DNA of 13,136 bases from CAYVFM01 sp964546375 (lineage in GTDB: Bacteria; Gemmatimonadota; Gemmatimonadetes; Palauibacterales; Palauibacteraceae): the NCBI GenBank assembly GCA_964546375.1, contig CAZJJO010000057.1, forward strand, positions 1 through 13,136, read 5' to 3'. Below are positions 6,841-13,136 of this stretch, piece by piece. How positions within the stretch are numbered: the first letter of the stretch is position 1; every line of letters starts with the position of its first letter. The notes below the pieces were generated by a model that saw only the letters and a program-made list of their open reading frames with translations, did not search any database and was not told where the DNA came from. The translations under genes and the position numbers were made by a program.

Positions 6841-6863
6841 GGCGCCCGGCCGTATCGGGCGCC
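6841..6863 (-). terminator. Hairpin downstream of aldo/keto reductase
   Basis: GGCGCCCG (6841-6848) and CGGGCGCC (6856-6863) form a perfect 8-bp stem around a 7-base loop, 24 bases past the reductase stop and 51 bases before the dUTPase-fold start. It probably separates the two transcription units. There is no T tract; it could alternatively be a leader structure of the downstream cluster. Confidence 0.42.
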
Positions 6864-6887
6864 AGATCCATGCCGTCCGCCGCCGCC

Positions 6888-7745
6888 TCAGTCCCAGTCG
6901 GGCGCCAGCGGCGCCGGGTCGATCACCCGTCCGTCGGGCCGGGCCAGCGCCGAGATCTCGGCCGTCTCCTCGGCCGACAGCTCGATCTCCAGCGCCCGCA
7001 GGTTGGCCCGTGCGTGCTCCGGATCCGAGGTCCGCGGCAGGGCCGCCACCCCCTCCTGCTGGATCAGCCACCGGATCGCCACCGCCGGGGCGCCCACCCC
7101 GTGGCGGGCGCCGATCTCCTCCAGCACGGGGTGGCCGACGGCCTCGCCGTGGGCCAGCGGCGAGTAGGCCGTGAGGCACATCTCCGCGCCCCGCACCGTC
7201 TCGAGCACGGCCGCCTGGTCCAGGAAGGGGTGATACTCGACCTGGTTGGTGACCAGGGGCGACTCGGCCGCCGCCCGGGCCCGGGCCAGCAGGTCGGTGG
7301 TGAAGTTGCTCACGCCGATGTGCCGGGTCTTGCCCGCCTCGCGGGCCTCGTCCAGCAGGCGCATGGTCCGCACCAGGCTGGTGCCCTCGAACACCGGCCA
7401 GTGGAGCAGGAGCAGGTCCACCCGGTCGACGCCGAGCAGATCGAGCCGCTCCTCCACCGCGTCGTGGAACTGGTCGGGCCCGAAGCCATCGGGCCAGATC
7501 TTGGTGGTCAGGAACACCTCGTGCCGGGGCACGGACGCCCGCTCCAGCGCACGCCCGACCCGGTGCTCGTTCCCGTAGGCCTGGGCGGTGTCGACGTGTC
7601 GGTAGCCCATCTCCAGGGCCGCCTCCGTCATCTCCTCGGCGACCTCCCCCTCCAGCTCCCAGGTCCCGAACCCGAGGGCGGGGACGCGGGCCCCGTGGGC
7701 CTCGACGACGGGAACGGACTCCCCGGCCAGCTCGACCTCTTCCAT
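6888..7745 (-). CDS. Aldo/keto reductase
   Basis: 285 aa, a TIM-barrel NADPH-dependent carbonyl reductase of the kind annotated as 2,5-diketo-D-gluconate reductase-like. The catalytic tetrad is visible: D52 and Y57 in HVDTAQAYGNE, K82 in TTKIW, H115 in LLLLHWP. Further family marks are GVSNF, NQVEYHP (substrate/cofactor cleft) and the cofactor-binding region near LPRTSDPEHARANL. The C-terminal loop is short, as in bacterial members. The physiological substrate is not deducible; typical ones are keto-sugars and toxic aldehydes such as methylglyoxal. ATG with GAGGAG seven bases upstream; upstream in-frame sequence lacks family similarity. A single-gene unit, divergent from the HAD gene across 222 bases and followed by a strong hairpin. 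Confidence 0.94.
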   Translation of the reverse strand: MEEVELAGESVPVVEAHGARVPALGFGTWELEGEVAEEMTEAALEMGYRHVDTAQAYGNEHRVGRALERASVPRHEVFLTTKIWPDGFGPDQFHDAVEERLDLLGVDRVDLLLLHWPVFEGTSLVRTMRLLDEAREAGKTRHIGVSNFTTDLLARARAAAESPLVTNQVEYHPFLDQAAVLETVRGAEMCLTAYSPLAHGEAVGHPVLEEIGARHGVGAPAVAIRWLIQQEGVAALPRTSDPEHARANLRALEIELSAEETAEISALARPDGRVIDPAPLAPDWD

Positions 7746-7967
7746 GGTGCGTCTCCTCGTCTCCGGAGGGGATGCGACTGCGTGCGCCTTCTCCCCGGTC
7801 CCGGAGGGGCAAGGTTCCTGCCTGCGGCGCGGGCCCGCGGCGGGTCGGGTCGGCGCGCACCCCCCGGGTCGCCCCGGTGGACACCCCCCGTGTCCCGCCG
7901 CCGTCCCGGGGACCGCCCCCCCCCGGACGGTTGCGGTCGGGCCCGTCGGCCGCCCCCTTTGGCCGCC
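7746..7967. other. Divergent intergenic region, no gene seen
   Basis: 222 bases between the start codons of the aldo/keto reductase (minus) and HAD hydrolase (plus). It must hold both promoters, but I see no convincing -35/-10 pair on either strand. A 12-bp perfect palindrome, CGCGGGCCCGCG, lies at 7828-7839 and could be an operator or incidental GC symmetry. The HAD start lacks a clear Shine-Dalgarno sequence. Confidence 0.5.
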
Positions 7968-8684
7968 ATGCCCGCCGACATCGTCTTCGACCTCGACGGC
8001 GTCCTTGTGGACACCGAGCGCCTCAAGCTCCGGGCGCACCGGGCGGCGGTGGAGGACCGCGGCGGGCGGCTGGACCGGGCGCTCTACCGGCGGGGGATGG
8101 GCCGCCCCCACGACGAGGTGATCGAGCTCTTCCTGTCGTCCTCGGGGCTTACGGCCGGACCGGAGGCGATCGAGGCCTACGAGGCGCGCTTCCGGGAGGC
8201 CTATCGGGAGCTCCTGGAGCAGGAGCTCGCCCCCGCCGAGGGGGCGGAGGCGGCCCTGGACGCCGCCCGGCGCCGGGGACGCCGGCTGGCGCTGGTCACC
8301 TCCAGCGACCCCTGGATGGTGGAGATCGTACGCCGGCGGCTGGGCTGGACGGACCGCTTCGAGGCGGTGATCACCGCCGCCGACGTCGGGGCCGAGAAGC
8401 CCGACCCGGAGCCCTACCGCCGGGCGCGGGCGGCGCTGGCCCCGGGCGCGGCGAGCTCCCGGCGGGCGGAGGCGTCGGACGGGGCGTCCGCTCCGCCCGC
8501 CGTGGCCGTCGAGGACACCGAAGCGGGCGTCGCCTCGGCCGCCGGGGCGGGCCTGCCCGTGGTGGCGGTCCGCCACGCCTTCAACGCCGACCACGACCTG
8601 GGCGCGGCCGAGGCGGTGGTCGACGGGCTGGCCCCGACCGGGGCGTTCCTGGAGCGGGTCGACCGCGCGGCCCGGCCGGAGTAG
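7968..8684 (+). CDS. HAD-superfamily hydrolase, beta-phosphoglucomutase-like
   Basis: 238 aa soluble phosphohydrolase. Motif I is DLDGVLVDT, with nucleophile D8 and acid/base D10. A helical cap follows (about 18-85), of the type seen in phosphoglycolate phosphatase and beta-phosphoglucomutase relatives. Motif II is VTSS (T111), motif III K144 in GAEKPDPEPY, motif IV VEDTEAGV (E182, D183). All catalytic positions are present. Between motifs III and IV there is a Ser/Ala/Arg-rich stretch (about 157-178) longer than usual. Substrate unknown; members dephosphorylate or isomerise small sugar or glycolate phosphates. The ATG has no clear Shine-Dalgarno sequence, but the protein starts directly with the first beta strand, so the start is reasonable. 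Single-gene unit, convergent with the exchanger. Confidence 0.92.
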   Translation: MPADIVFDLDGVLVDTERLKLRAHRAAVEDRGGRLDRALYRRGMGRPHDEVIELFLSSSGLTAGPEAIEAYEARFREAYRELLEQELAPAEGAEAALDAARRRGRRLALVTSSDPWMVEIVRRRLGWTDRFEAVITAADVGAEKPDPEPYRRARAALAPGAASSRRAEASDGASAPPAVAVEDTEAGVASAAGAGLPVVAVRHAFNADHDLGAAEAVVDGLAPTGAFLERVDRAARPE

Positions 8685-8689
8685 GGCCG

Positions 8690-8709
8690 GGCCCGCGACG
8701 GAGCGGGCC
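8690..8709 (+). terminator. Hairpin after HAD hydrolase
   Basis: GGCCCGC (8690-8696) pairs with GCGGGCC (8703-8709), a 7-bp stem with a 6-base loop, starting 5 bases after the TAG stop. No T tract. Position supports a terminator or a 3'-end stabilising structure. Confidence 0.42.
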
Positions 8710-8736
8710 GCCCCCGCCCCGCGATCCCCCGCTCCT

Positions 8737-8755
8737 CCCCGGCCCGCCGCCGGGG
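8737..8755 (-). terminator. Hairpin after Na/Ca exchanger-family gene
   Basis: CCCCGGC (8737-8743) pairs with GCCGGGG (8749-8755), a 7-bp stem with loop CCGCC, ten bases beyond the exchanger stop on the minus strand. With the 8690-8709 hairpin it fills the short convergent interval. No T tract. Confidence 0.42.
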
Positions 8756-8765
8756 CCTCGCCGCT

Positions 8766-9758
8766 TCAGACGACCGCGCCGCTGAACATCCAGACGAGGA
8801 AGGCCACGTAGAGCGCCAGCAGCACGCTCCCCTCCCACCGGGCCAGCACCAGCCGGGTGCGCATGAAGGTGAACAGCACCACGGTGATCAGGGTGAGGCC
8901 GGCGAAGACGGGCACCGCCGCCGAGAAGTCGATCACCACCGCGCCGCCGATCAGGACCCCGGCCGGGACGGCCACCAGCAGGTCGAAGACGTTGCTCCCC
9001 AGCACGTTGGCCATCGAGCTGACCGCGTTGCCCTTGCGGACCGCCTGGACGCTGTAGAAGGCGTCGGGCAGGCTGGTCCCCGCGGCGACCACGGTGATGC
9101 CCCAGAGCGTGGACGGGGTCCCCATCAGCTCCCCCATCCGGACGGCGGCCCGGACGATCCCCTCGACGCCGGCCAGCACCACGACCAGGCTGAGGATCAG
9201 CAGCGCCCACTGCTTCGCCGGCCGCACCTCCCCCGGGTCGACCTCCGGCTCGTAGTCCATCGTGTCCTGCCACTGCATGAAGACGTAGAGCCCGTAGGCC
9301 AGCAGCGGGATCAGGGCCAGGCCGCGGGTGAAGCGCCCCTCCAGGCCGGCCATGCCCGGCACCGGCTCGTAGATCACCGCCAGCGAGAAGACCAGCAGCA
9401 GCAGGGCCACCGAGACCATGTAGAACTGGGCTTCCTTGTAGACCAGGTCCCGGTTGGTGGAGAGCGGATCGGCCGAGAGGTAGGCCGCGATGGCCGGGAT
9501 CACCGTGATGTTGAAGATCGCCGAGCCGGCGATGGCCGCCACGCCCAGCTCGAAGTCGCCGTGCACCAGGGTGGCCAGCACGGCGCTGGAGAGCTCGGGA
9601 AAGCTCGACCCCACCGCCGCCACCATGCTGCCCTGCACGATGGGCGGGAGCCCGTGGTAGACGGCCAGCCGCTCGCTGGCCCCCTCCAGCAGGCCGCTGC
9701 CGTACCAGGTGACGCCGGTGCCGACCGCGGCCACCAGGCACCAGAAGGCGATCTCCAT
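8766..9758 (-). CDS. Sodium/calcium exchanger-family (CaCA) membrane transporter
   Basis: 330 aa inner-membrane protein with about ten hydrophobic helices in two inverted halves. The alpha-1 repeat has GSSFPELSS (50-58; E55) and GSAIFN (78-83). The alpha-2 repeat has GTSLPD (227-232; D232) and GSNVFD (254-259). In this superfamily these acidic residues bind Ca2+ or another cation exchanged for Na+ or H+. The hydrophilic loop (about 163-185) between halves is short, as in prokaryotic members, without a regulatory calcium-binding domain. Alpha-1 carries Ser where GTS is common. The exact ions cannot be assigned. The ATG is preceded by GAGGGAG six bases upstream and opens the first helix. Single-gene unit, divergent from the second GGDEF-EAL gene over 205 bases. 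Confidence 0.91.
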   Translation of the reverse strand: MEIAFWCLVAAVGTGVTWYGSGLLEGASERLAVYHGLPPIVQGSMVAAVGSSFPELSSAVLATLVHGDFELGVAAIAGSAIFNITVIPAIAAYLSADPLSTNRDLVYKEAQFYMVSVALLLLVFSLAVIYEPVPGMAGLEGRFTRGLALIPLLAYGLYVFMQWQDTMDYEPEVDPGEVRPAKQWALLILSLVVVLAGVEGIVRAAVRMGELMGTPSTLWGITVVAAGTSLPDAFYSVQAVRKGNAVSSMANVLGSNVFDLLVAVPAGVLIGGAVVIDFSAAVPVFAGLTLITVVLFTFMRTRLVLARWEGSVLLALYVAFLVWMFSGAVV

Positions 9759-9844
9759 CCTCGTCTCCCTCGCCGCGCGTCCCGTCCCGCCGGCCACGCC
9801 CGCGGCCGGCCGGCCCCTCGAGGCCGTCGGGGGAAGGGATGCGA

Positions 9845-9860
9845 GCCCCGGCGCCGGGGC
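9845..9860. repeat. 16-bp perfect palindrome in a divergent promoter region
   Basis: GCCCCGGCGCCGGGGC is fully self-complementary. It lies between the exchanger and the second GGDEF-EAL gene, 87 bases from the first start codon and 104 from the second. It could be an operator for a dimeric regulator, or simply GC symmetry. On the minus strand a TTGCCC overlaps its upstream side, but no good -10 box follows. Confidence 0.5.
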
Positions 9861-9963
9861 AACCGCTCGTCCGGTCCGGGGACGGTGGGCACCGATGACG
9901 CCCGAGACGGGTAAGGAGGGCCAGCCCGTCCACCCCCGTCCCGCGGCGCAGGAGGTCGCCGCC

Positions 9964-12264
9964 ATGGCCGACGACCCCTCGGAGCCCGAGCTCTCCGCCC
10001 TGCGCGTGGCCGGCCTCTACCTGGCCTTCGGCGTGGTCTGGATCTTCGTCAGCGACTACGCCGCCGCCTGGCTGGTGGGCGACGTCCTGGAGATCTTCTG
10101 GGTCCAGATGGTCAAGGGCGGGCTCTTCGTGGCGGGCAGCGCCGCCCTCATCTTCGGCCTGGTCCGCTGGGAGCGCCTCCGGTGGGCCGAGGCGACGCGG
10201 GAGCTGGAGGAGGCCGAGGAGCTGCTGTCGTCGGTGGTCGAGGGCACCGACGACTCGATCTTCGTCAAGGACCGCCACGGCCGCTACCTGCTGATCAACC
10301 GCGCCGGAGCCCGCCGGATCGGCCGGGACGTGGAGGAGATCGTCGGCCGCACCGACGACGAGCTGTTCGATCCGGAGACGGCACGGCAGTTCCGCCGGGA
10401 CGACGTGCGTGTGATGGAGACCGGCCGCACGCTGACCCGGAGCGAGGCGGCCCCGGCCCCGGACGGCCGGAACCGGGTCTACGACACCCACAAGGCGCCG
10501 CTGCGGGCCGGCGACGAGGTGCTCGGCACGATCGGGATCTCCCGCGACATCACCGAGCGCAGGCGGGCCGAGGAGGCCCTGGCCCGGACCGAGGAGAAGT
10601 ACGAGACCCTCTTCGAGGCCGCGCCCCTGGGCATCTCCCTCTCGACGCTGGACGGGAGCCAGTTCCTCGAGGTGAACCGGGGCTTCCAGGAGCTGACCGG
10701 CTACACCCGCTCCGAGCTGCTCGGCCGTCGGGCCCTGGCCATGGACCTGTGGGTCGAGGACGGCGACCGCCGTCGGCTGGTCGAACAGGTGCGCCGGCGC
10801 GGGACGGGCGACGGGATCGACGCGCGGCTGCGGCGGAAGGACGGAGGCCTGATCGAGGTCCGGATCCACGCCCGGGCCCTCGAGATCGACGGCGACGAGC
10901 ACCTGCTGACCGTCACCCAGGACGTCACCGAGAAGCGGGAGCACGAGCGGGAGCTCGAGCGGCGGGCGCTCCGGGACGAGCTGACCGGGCTGGCCAACCG
11001 CACCCTCTTCCGCGACCGCCTCGGCCACGCCCTCGAGGCGGCCGACCGCCGGGGCGGGCGGGTGGCCGTGCTCTTCGCCGACCTGGACCGCTTCAAGGTC
11101 GTCAACGACACCCTGGGCCACCCGGCCGGCGACGTGCTCCTCCAGCAGGCGGCCGGCCGCCTGCGCCGCTGCTTCCGTGACGAGGACACCGTGGCCCGGC
11201 TGGGCGGCGACGAGTTCGGGGTGATCGTCGAGCGGGTCGAGGGGCGGGCCGAGGCGGAGGAGGCGGCACGGCGGCTCGTGGCCGAGTTCGAGCGGCCGTT
11301 CCGGGTGGCCGACGACGAGGTCCACCAGGCGACGAGCGTCGGCATCGCCCTGAGCTCGGCCGAGCGGCTCCATCCCGACGAGCTGATCCGGTTCTCCGAC
11401 ATCGCCATGTACCGGGCCAAGGACGAGCAGGGATCGACCTATCACCTCTTCGACCCCGACGTCGACGCCGAGGCCGGCCGGCGCCTGCACCGGGAGAACG
11501 AGCTGCGGACGGCCGTCGAGGAGGGCCAGCTCGTGCTCCACTACCAGCCGGTGGTGAACCTGGCCTCCGGCGCCGTCGTGGGCAGCGAGGCGCTGGTGCG
11601 CTGGGAGCATCCCCGCCGGGGACTGCTCTCGCCGGCCGAGTTCATCCCGCTGGCCGAGGAGACGGGCCTCATCGTCCCCCTGGGCGAATGGGTGATCCGC
11701 ACCGCGGCCCGCGACACCGAGCGGTGGTCGACGCCGGGCGCCCCCGACGACGGGCTCCATCTCGGGATCAACGTGTCGGCCCGCCAGCTCCGGGAGCTCG
11801 ACGCCGTCGACCGGATCAAGGAGGCGCTGGCCGAGGGCGGGATCTCGCCCGACCGGGTGATCCTCGAGATCACCGAGAGCGTCGCCATCGGCAACCGCGA
11901 GGCGATCCAGGACCTGCGCGAGCACGGCCTCCGGGTGGCGGTCGACGACCTGGGGACGGGCTACGCCTCGCTGGAGTACCTGACCCACCTGGAGGTGGAC
12001 ATCATGAAGGTGGACCGGCTGTTCATCTCCGGCATCGGCGAGGACGAGCGCGACGAGGCCATCGTCGAGGCGACCGCCCACATCGCCCACCGGCTGGGCA
12101 TCACGCTGGTCGCCGAGGGCGTCGAGACCGCCGGCCAGCTCCGGCGCCTGCGCGAGCTGGGCTACGACTACGGCCAGGGCTACCACTTCGCCACGCCGCG
12201 GCCGGCCGAGGCCTTCGGGCGGCTGCTGGCGGAGAACCCGACCTGGGAGCCGGAGGACGGCTGA
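9964..12264 (+). CDS. Membrane-anchored cyclic-di-GMP enzyme, 2TM-PAS-PAS-GGDEF-EAL
   Basis: 766 aa. Two N-terminal membrane helices (about 15-37 and 45-67) include the GVVWIFVSD pattern seen at the start of many membrane PAS sensor proteins. Then a coiled coil (68-90), PAS (about 85-200), PAS (210-325), GGDEF (330-495) and EAL (510-755). GGDEF is intact at 414-418 with RxxD (RDED, 405-408) as c-di-GMP feedback site. EAL (542-544), N603, E635, D661/D662, K682, E718 and Q738 are all present, so both activities are plausible. The usual DDFG reads DDLG. Net output depends on PAS signals and cannot be told from sequence. Start: ATG at 9964 has AGGAGG eight bases upstream. An in-frame ATG at 9895 adds 23 residues without a ribosome site. 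Single-gene unit ending 24 bases from the tRNA-Leu. Confidence 0.94.
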   Translation: MADDPSEPELSALRVAGLYLAFGVVWIFVSDYAAAWLVGDVLEIFWVQMVKGGLFVAGSAALIFGLVRWERLRWAEATRELEEAEELLSSVVEGTDDSIFVKDRHGRYLLINRAGARRIGRDVEEIVGRTDDELFDPETARQFRRDDVRVMETGRTLTRSEAAPAPDGRNRVYDTHKAPLRAGDEVLGTIGISRDITERRRAEEALARTEEKYETLFEAAPLGISLSTLDGSQFLEVNRGFQELTGYTRSELLGRRALAMDLWVEDGDRRRLVEQVRRRGTGDGIDARLRRKDGGLIEVRIHARALEIDGDEHLLTVTQDVTEKREHERELERRALRDELTGLANRTLFRDRLGHALEAADRRGGRVAVLFADLDRFKVVNDTLGHPAGDVLLQQAAGRLRRCFRDEDTVARLGGDEFGVIVERVEGRAEAEEAARRLVAEFERPFRVADDEVHQATSVGIALSSAERLHPDELIRFSDIAMYRAKDEQGSTYHLFDPDVDAEAGRRLHRENELRTAVEEGQLVLHYQPVVNLASGAVVGSEALVRWEHPRRGLLSPAEFIPLAEETGLIVPLGEWVIRTAARDTERWSTPGAPDDGLHLGINVSARQLRELDAVDRIKEALAEGGISPDRVILEITESVAIGNREAIQDLREHGLRVAVDDLGTGYASLEYLTHLEVDIMKVDRLFISGIGEDERDEAIVEATAHIAHRLGITLVAEGVETAGQLRRLRELGYDYGQGYHFATPRPAEAFGRLLAENPTWEPEDG

Positions 12265-12288
12265 GGCGGGGGGGCGCGGGGCACGAAA

Positions 12289-12373
12289 TGCCGGGGGCGG
12301 GAGTCGAACCCGCAAGGGGCTACGCCCCGGGGGATTTTAAGTCCCCTGCGTCTGCCAGTTCCGCCACCCCGGC
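12289..12373 (-). tRNA. tRNA-Leu (UAA anticodon)
   Basis: 85 bases. Acceptor stem GCCGGGG (12373-12367) pairs with CCCCGGC (12296-12290), followed by discriminator A. The D arm holds GGCAGACGC. The anticodon stem GGGGA/TCCCC encloses CTTAAAA with anticodon TAA. A long variable arm (about CCGGGGCGTAGCCCC) marks a class II tRNA. The T arm is GCGGGTTCGACTCCCGC. CCA is not encoded. It reads UUA and UUG codons, which are nearly absent from the GC-rich genes here. Confidence 0.97.
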
Positions 12374-12382
12374 GGGGGGCTA

Positions 12383-12411
12383 ACCATACACGGCGCCTCG
12401 CGGCGGGGTAA
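12383..12411 (-). promoter_or_regulatory. Candidate promoter of tRNA-Leu
   Basis: On the minus strand TTACCC (12411-12406) and TATGGT (12388-12383) are 17 bases apart. The -10 box matches 4/6 and the -35 box 3/6. Transcription would begin about 3 bases before the mature tRNA 5' end. An inverted repeat, CGGCGCC (12391-12397) and GGCGCCG (12418-12424), brackets the -35 box and may be regulatory or incidental. Confidence 0.4.
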
Positions 12412-12553
12412 GCCTCGGGCGCCGCGGGTTCCTGTACGGGACGCTTCTGGACAGGGTTCCCGACCCGGCGCACGTTATCCGCGAGCCAGGGACGCCGGGC
12501 CCGATCCGACCACGGGGTCCCCGAACGGGCGCTCCGGAGACGGGAGGCGCGCG

Positions 12554-13136
12554 ATGCCGAAGATGACGCTGCTCCTCGGCCGCAAGACGCTGCAGGTCCA
12601 CGACCTCGACCGGGACCGCGTCCGCGTCGGGCGGGACCCGGAGGCCGACGTCGTGATCGACAACGCCTCGGTCTCCCGGCGCCACGCCGAGATCCGGCGC
12701 GAAGAGGGCGGCTGGGTGGTCGAGGACCTCGACTCCTCCAACGGGACGTTCGTCGGCGGCGAGGAGATCGACGCGCCCCGCCCGCTGGCGGAGGGCGACG
12801 AGATCGGCATCGGGAAGTTCGCGATCGTCTTCGGCCGTGAGGTGGCCGGCGAGGCGTCGCCCTCGGCCGGCCGCTCGGAGGGCGCGATGGCGCCCGACAC
12901 GGGCGGCACGATGTACATCGACTCCGAGGAGATGGAGGAGATGATGGAGGGCTCGGAGCAGGAACGCCGGGCCCACCTCCGCTGGCGATCGGGCGGCGAG
13001 AGCGGCCGCCACTTCCTCGACGAGGCGCCGGCCGTGCTGGTCGGCACCGGTGAGCTGTGCGACCTCCGGGTCCCGAAGGCGCCGAAGCGCCACCTGCTGG
13101 TCGTCCACGGCGAGGACGGCTGCGAGGTCCGCAACC
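12554..13136 (+). CDS. FHA-domain protein, 3' end outside the window
   Basis: Partial: 194 codons, then the window ends with the frame open. Residues 1-95 are a forkhead-associated domain that binds phosphothreonine peptides. It has VGRDPEADVVI with G26 and R27, SVSRRH (S41, H44) and SSNGTFV (N63-G64-T65), all the phosphopeptide-contact positions. A linker (95-140) contains the acidic stretch TMYIDSEEMEEMMEG. From about 142 a second unit starts (AHLRW...VLVGTGELCDLRVP...HLLVVH) that looks like a degenerate FHA domain lacking the Ser/Asn ligands. FHA proteins work with Ser/Thr kinases or secretion machinery; neither is visible here. ATG has GGGAGG six bases upstream; a second ATG three codons later is less well spaced. 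Divergent from tRNA-Leu across 180 bases in which I see no other gene. Confidence 0.9.
   Translation, partial: MPKMTLLLGRKTLQVHDLDRDRVRVGRDPEADVVIDNASVSRRHAEIRREEGGWVVEDLDSSNGTFVGGEEIDAPRPLAEGDEIGIGKFAIVFGREVAGEASPSAGRSEGAMAPDTGGTMYIDSEEMEEMMEGSEQERRAHLRWRSGGESGRHFLDEAPAVLVGTGELCDLRVPKAPKRHLLVVHGEDGCEVRN

Noticed and set aside
9895..9963. Longer N-terminus for the second GGDEF-EAL protein from ATG 9895
   Set aside because: There is no Shine-Dalgarno sequence before 9895, whereas 9964 has AGGAGG at good spacing and starts shortly before the first membrane helix.
8581..12315. A 1244-codon minus-strand open frame across the exchanger and second GGDEF-EAL gene
   Set aside because: It overlaps two well-supported genes in other frames or strands and shows no recognisable fold; it results from scarcity of stop codons in GC-rich DNA.
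12448..12480. Plus-strand promoter for the FHA gene (TGGACA and TTATCC)
   Set aside because: The spacer is 21 bases, too long for a standard sigma-70 promoter; other pairings gave poor -10 boxes.
1..13136. CRISPR arrays, insertion sequences, prophage, toxin-antitoxin or defence genes
   Set aside because: No regularly spaced repeats, transposase or integrase motifs, terminal inverted repeats or known defence domains are visible on either strand.

Overview
The window is very GC-rich chromosomal DNA with a strong third-position G/C bias, interrupted once by a 100-base assembly gap (2195-2294). The gene content points to a free-living diderm (Gram-negative-type) bacterium: a periplasmic OmpA-domain protein, a lipoprotein with one c-type haem site, cyclic-di-GMP signalling proteins and an FHA protein. 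The mix recalls Gemmatimonadota or a similar high-GC phylum. That placement is an impression from protein style; no rRNA or other marker is present to fix it.

Layout. Left part (1-2135), minus strand: an OmpA-family protein with its own near-consensus sigma-70 promoter and a leader of about 150 nt, preceded by a lipoprotein c-type cytochrome. After the gap comes a small plus-strand cupin with a GTG start. It converges on a large minus-strand GAF-PAS-PAS-GGDEF-EAL protein; a strong GC hairpin lies between them. Next, still minus strand, is a tight three-gene cluster (5664-6789): a dUTPase/dCTP deaminase-fold protein, then two small proteins of unknown function. Upstream of it lies an aldo/keto reductase, separated by an 8-bp hairpin. 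A divergent plus-strand HAD phosphatase follows, convergent with a minus-strand sodium/calcium exchanger-family transporter. The second c-di-GMP protein (two membrane helices, two PAS domains, GGDEF, EAL) runs plus and ends 24 bases from the 3' end of a minus-strand tRNA-Leu(UAA). The last gene, plus strand, encodes an FHA protein cut by the window end.

How the genes fit together. No single pathway runs through the window. The strongest theme is second-messenger signalling: two full-length, apparently catalytically complete GGDEF-EAL proteins with different sensory front ends, one cytosolic (GAF) and one membrane-anchored. They lie within about 7 kb of each other, on opposite strands and in separate transcription units. 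The rest looks like housekeeping and envelope or redox genes in short, often single-gene units with frequent strand changes.

The most unusual points are: a perfect 14-bp tandem duplication inside the first codons of the GAF-GGDEF-EAL gene, where loss of one unit gives an immediate stop codon; the dUTPase-fold protein that seems to lack the usual catalytic glutamate and heads an orphan small-protein cluster; and the His-rich, 8-residue-repeat-bearing OmpA protein. I found no CRISPR array, insertion sequence, prophage, toxin-antitoxin pair or recognisable defence system.
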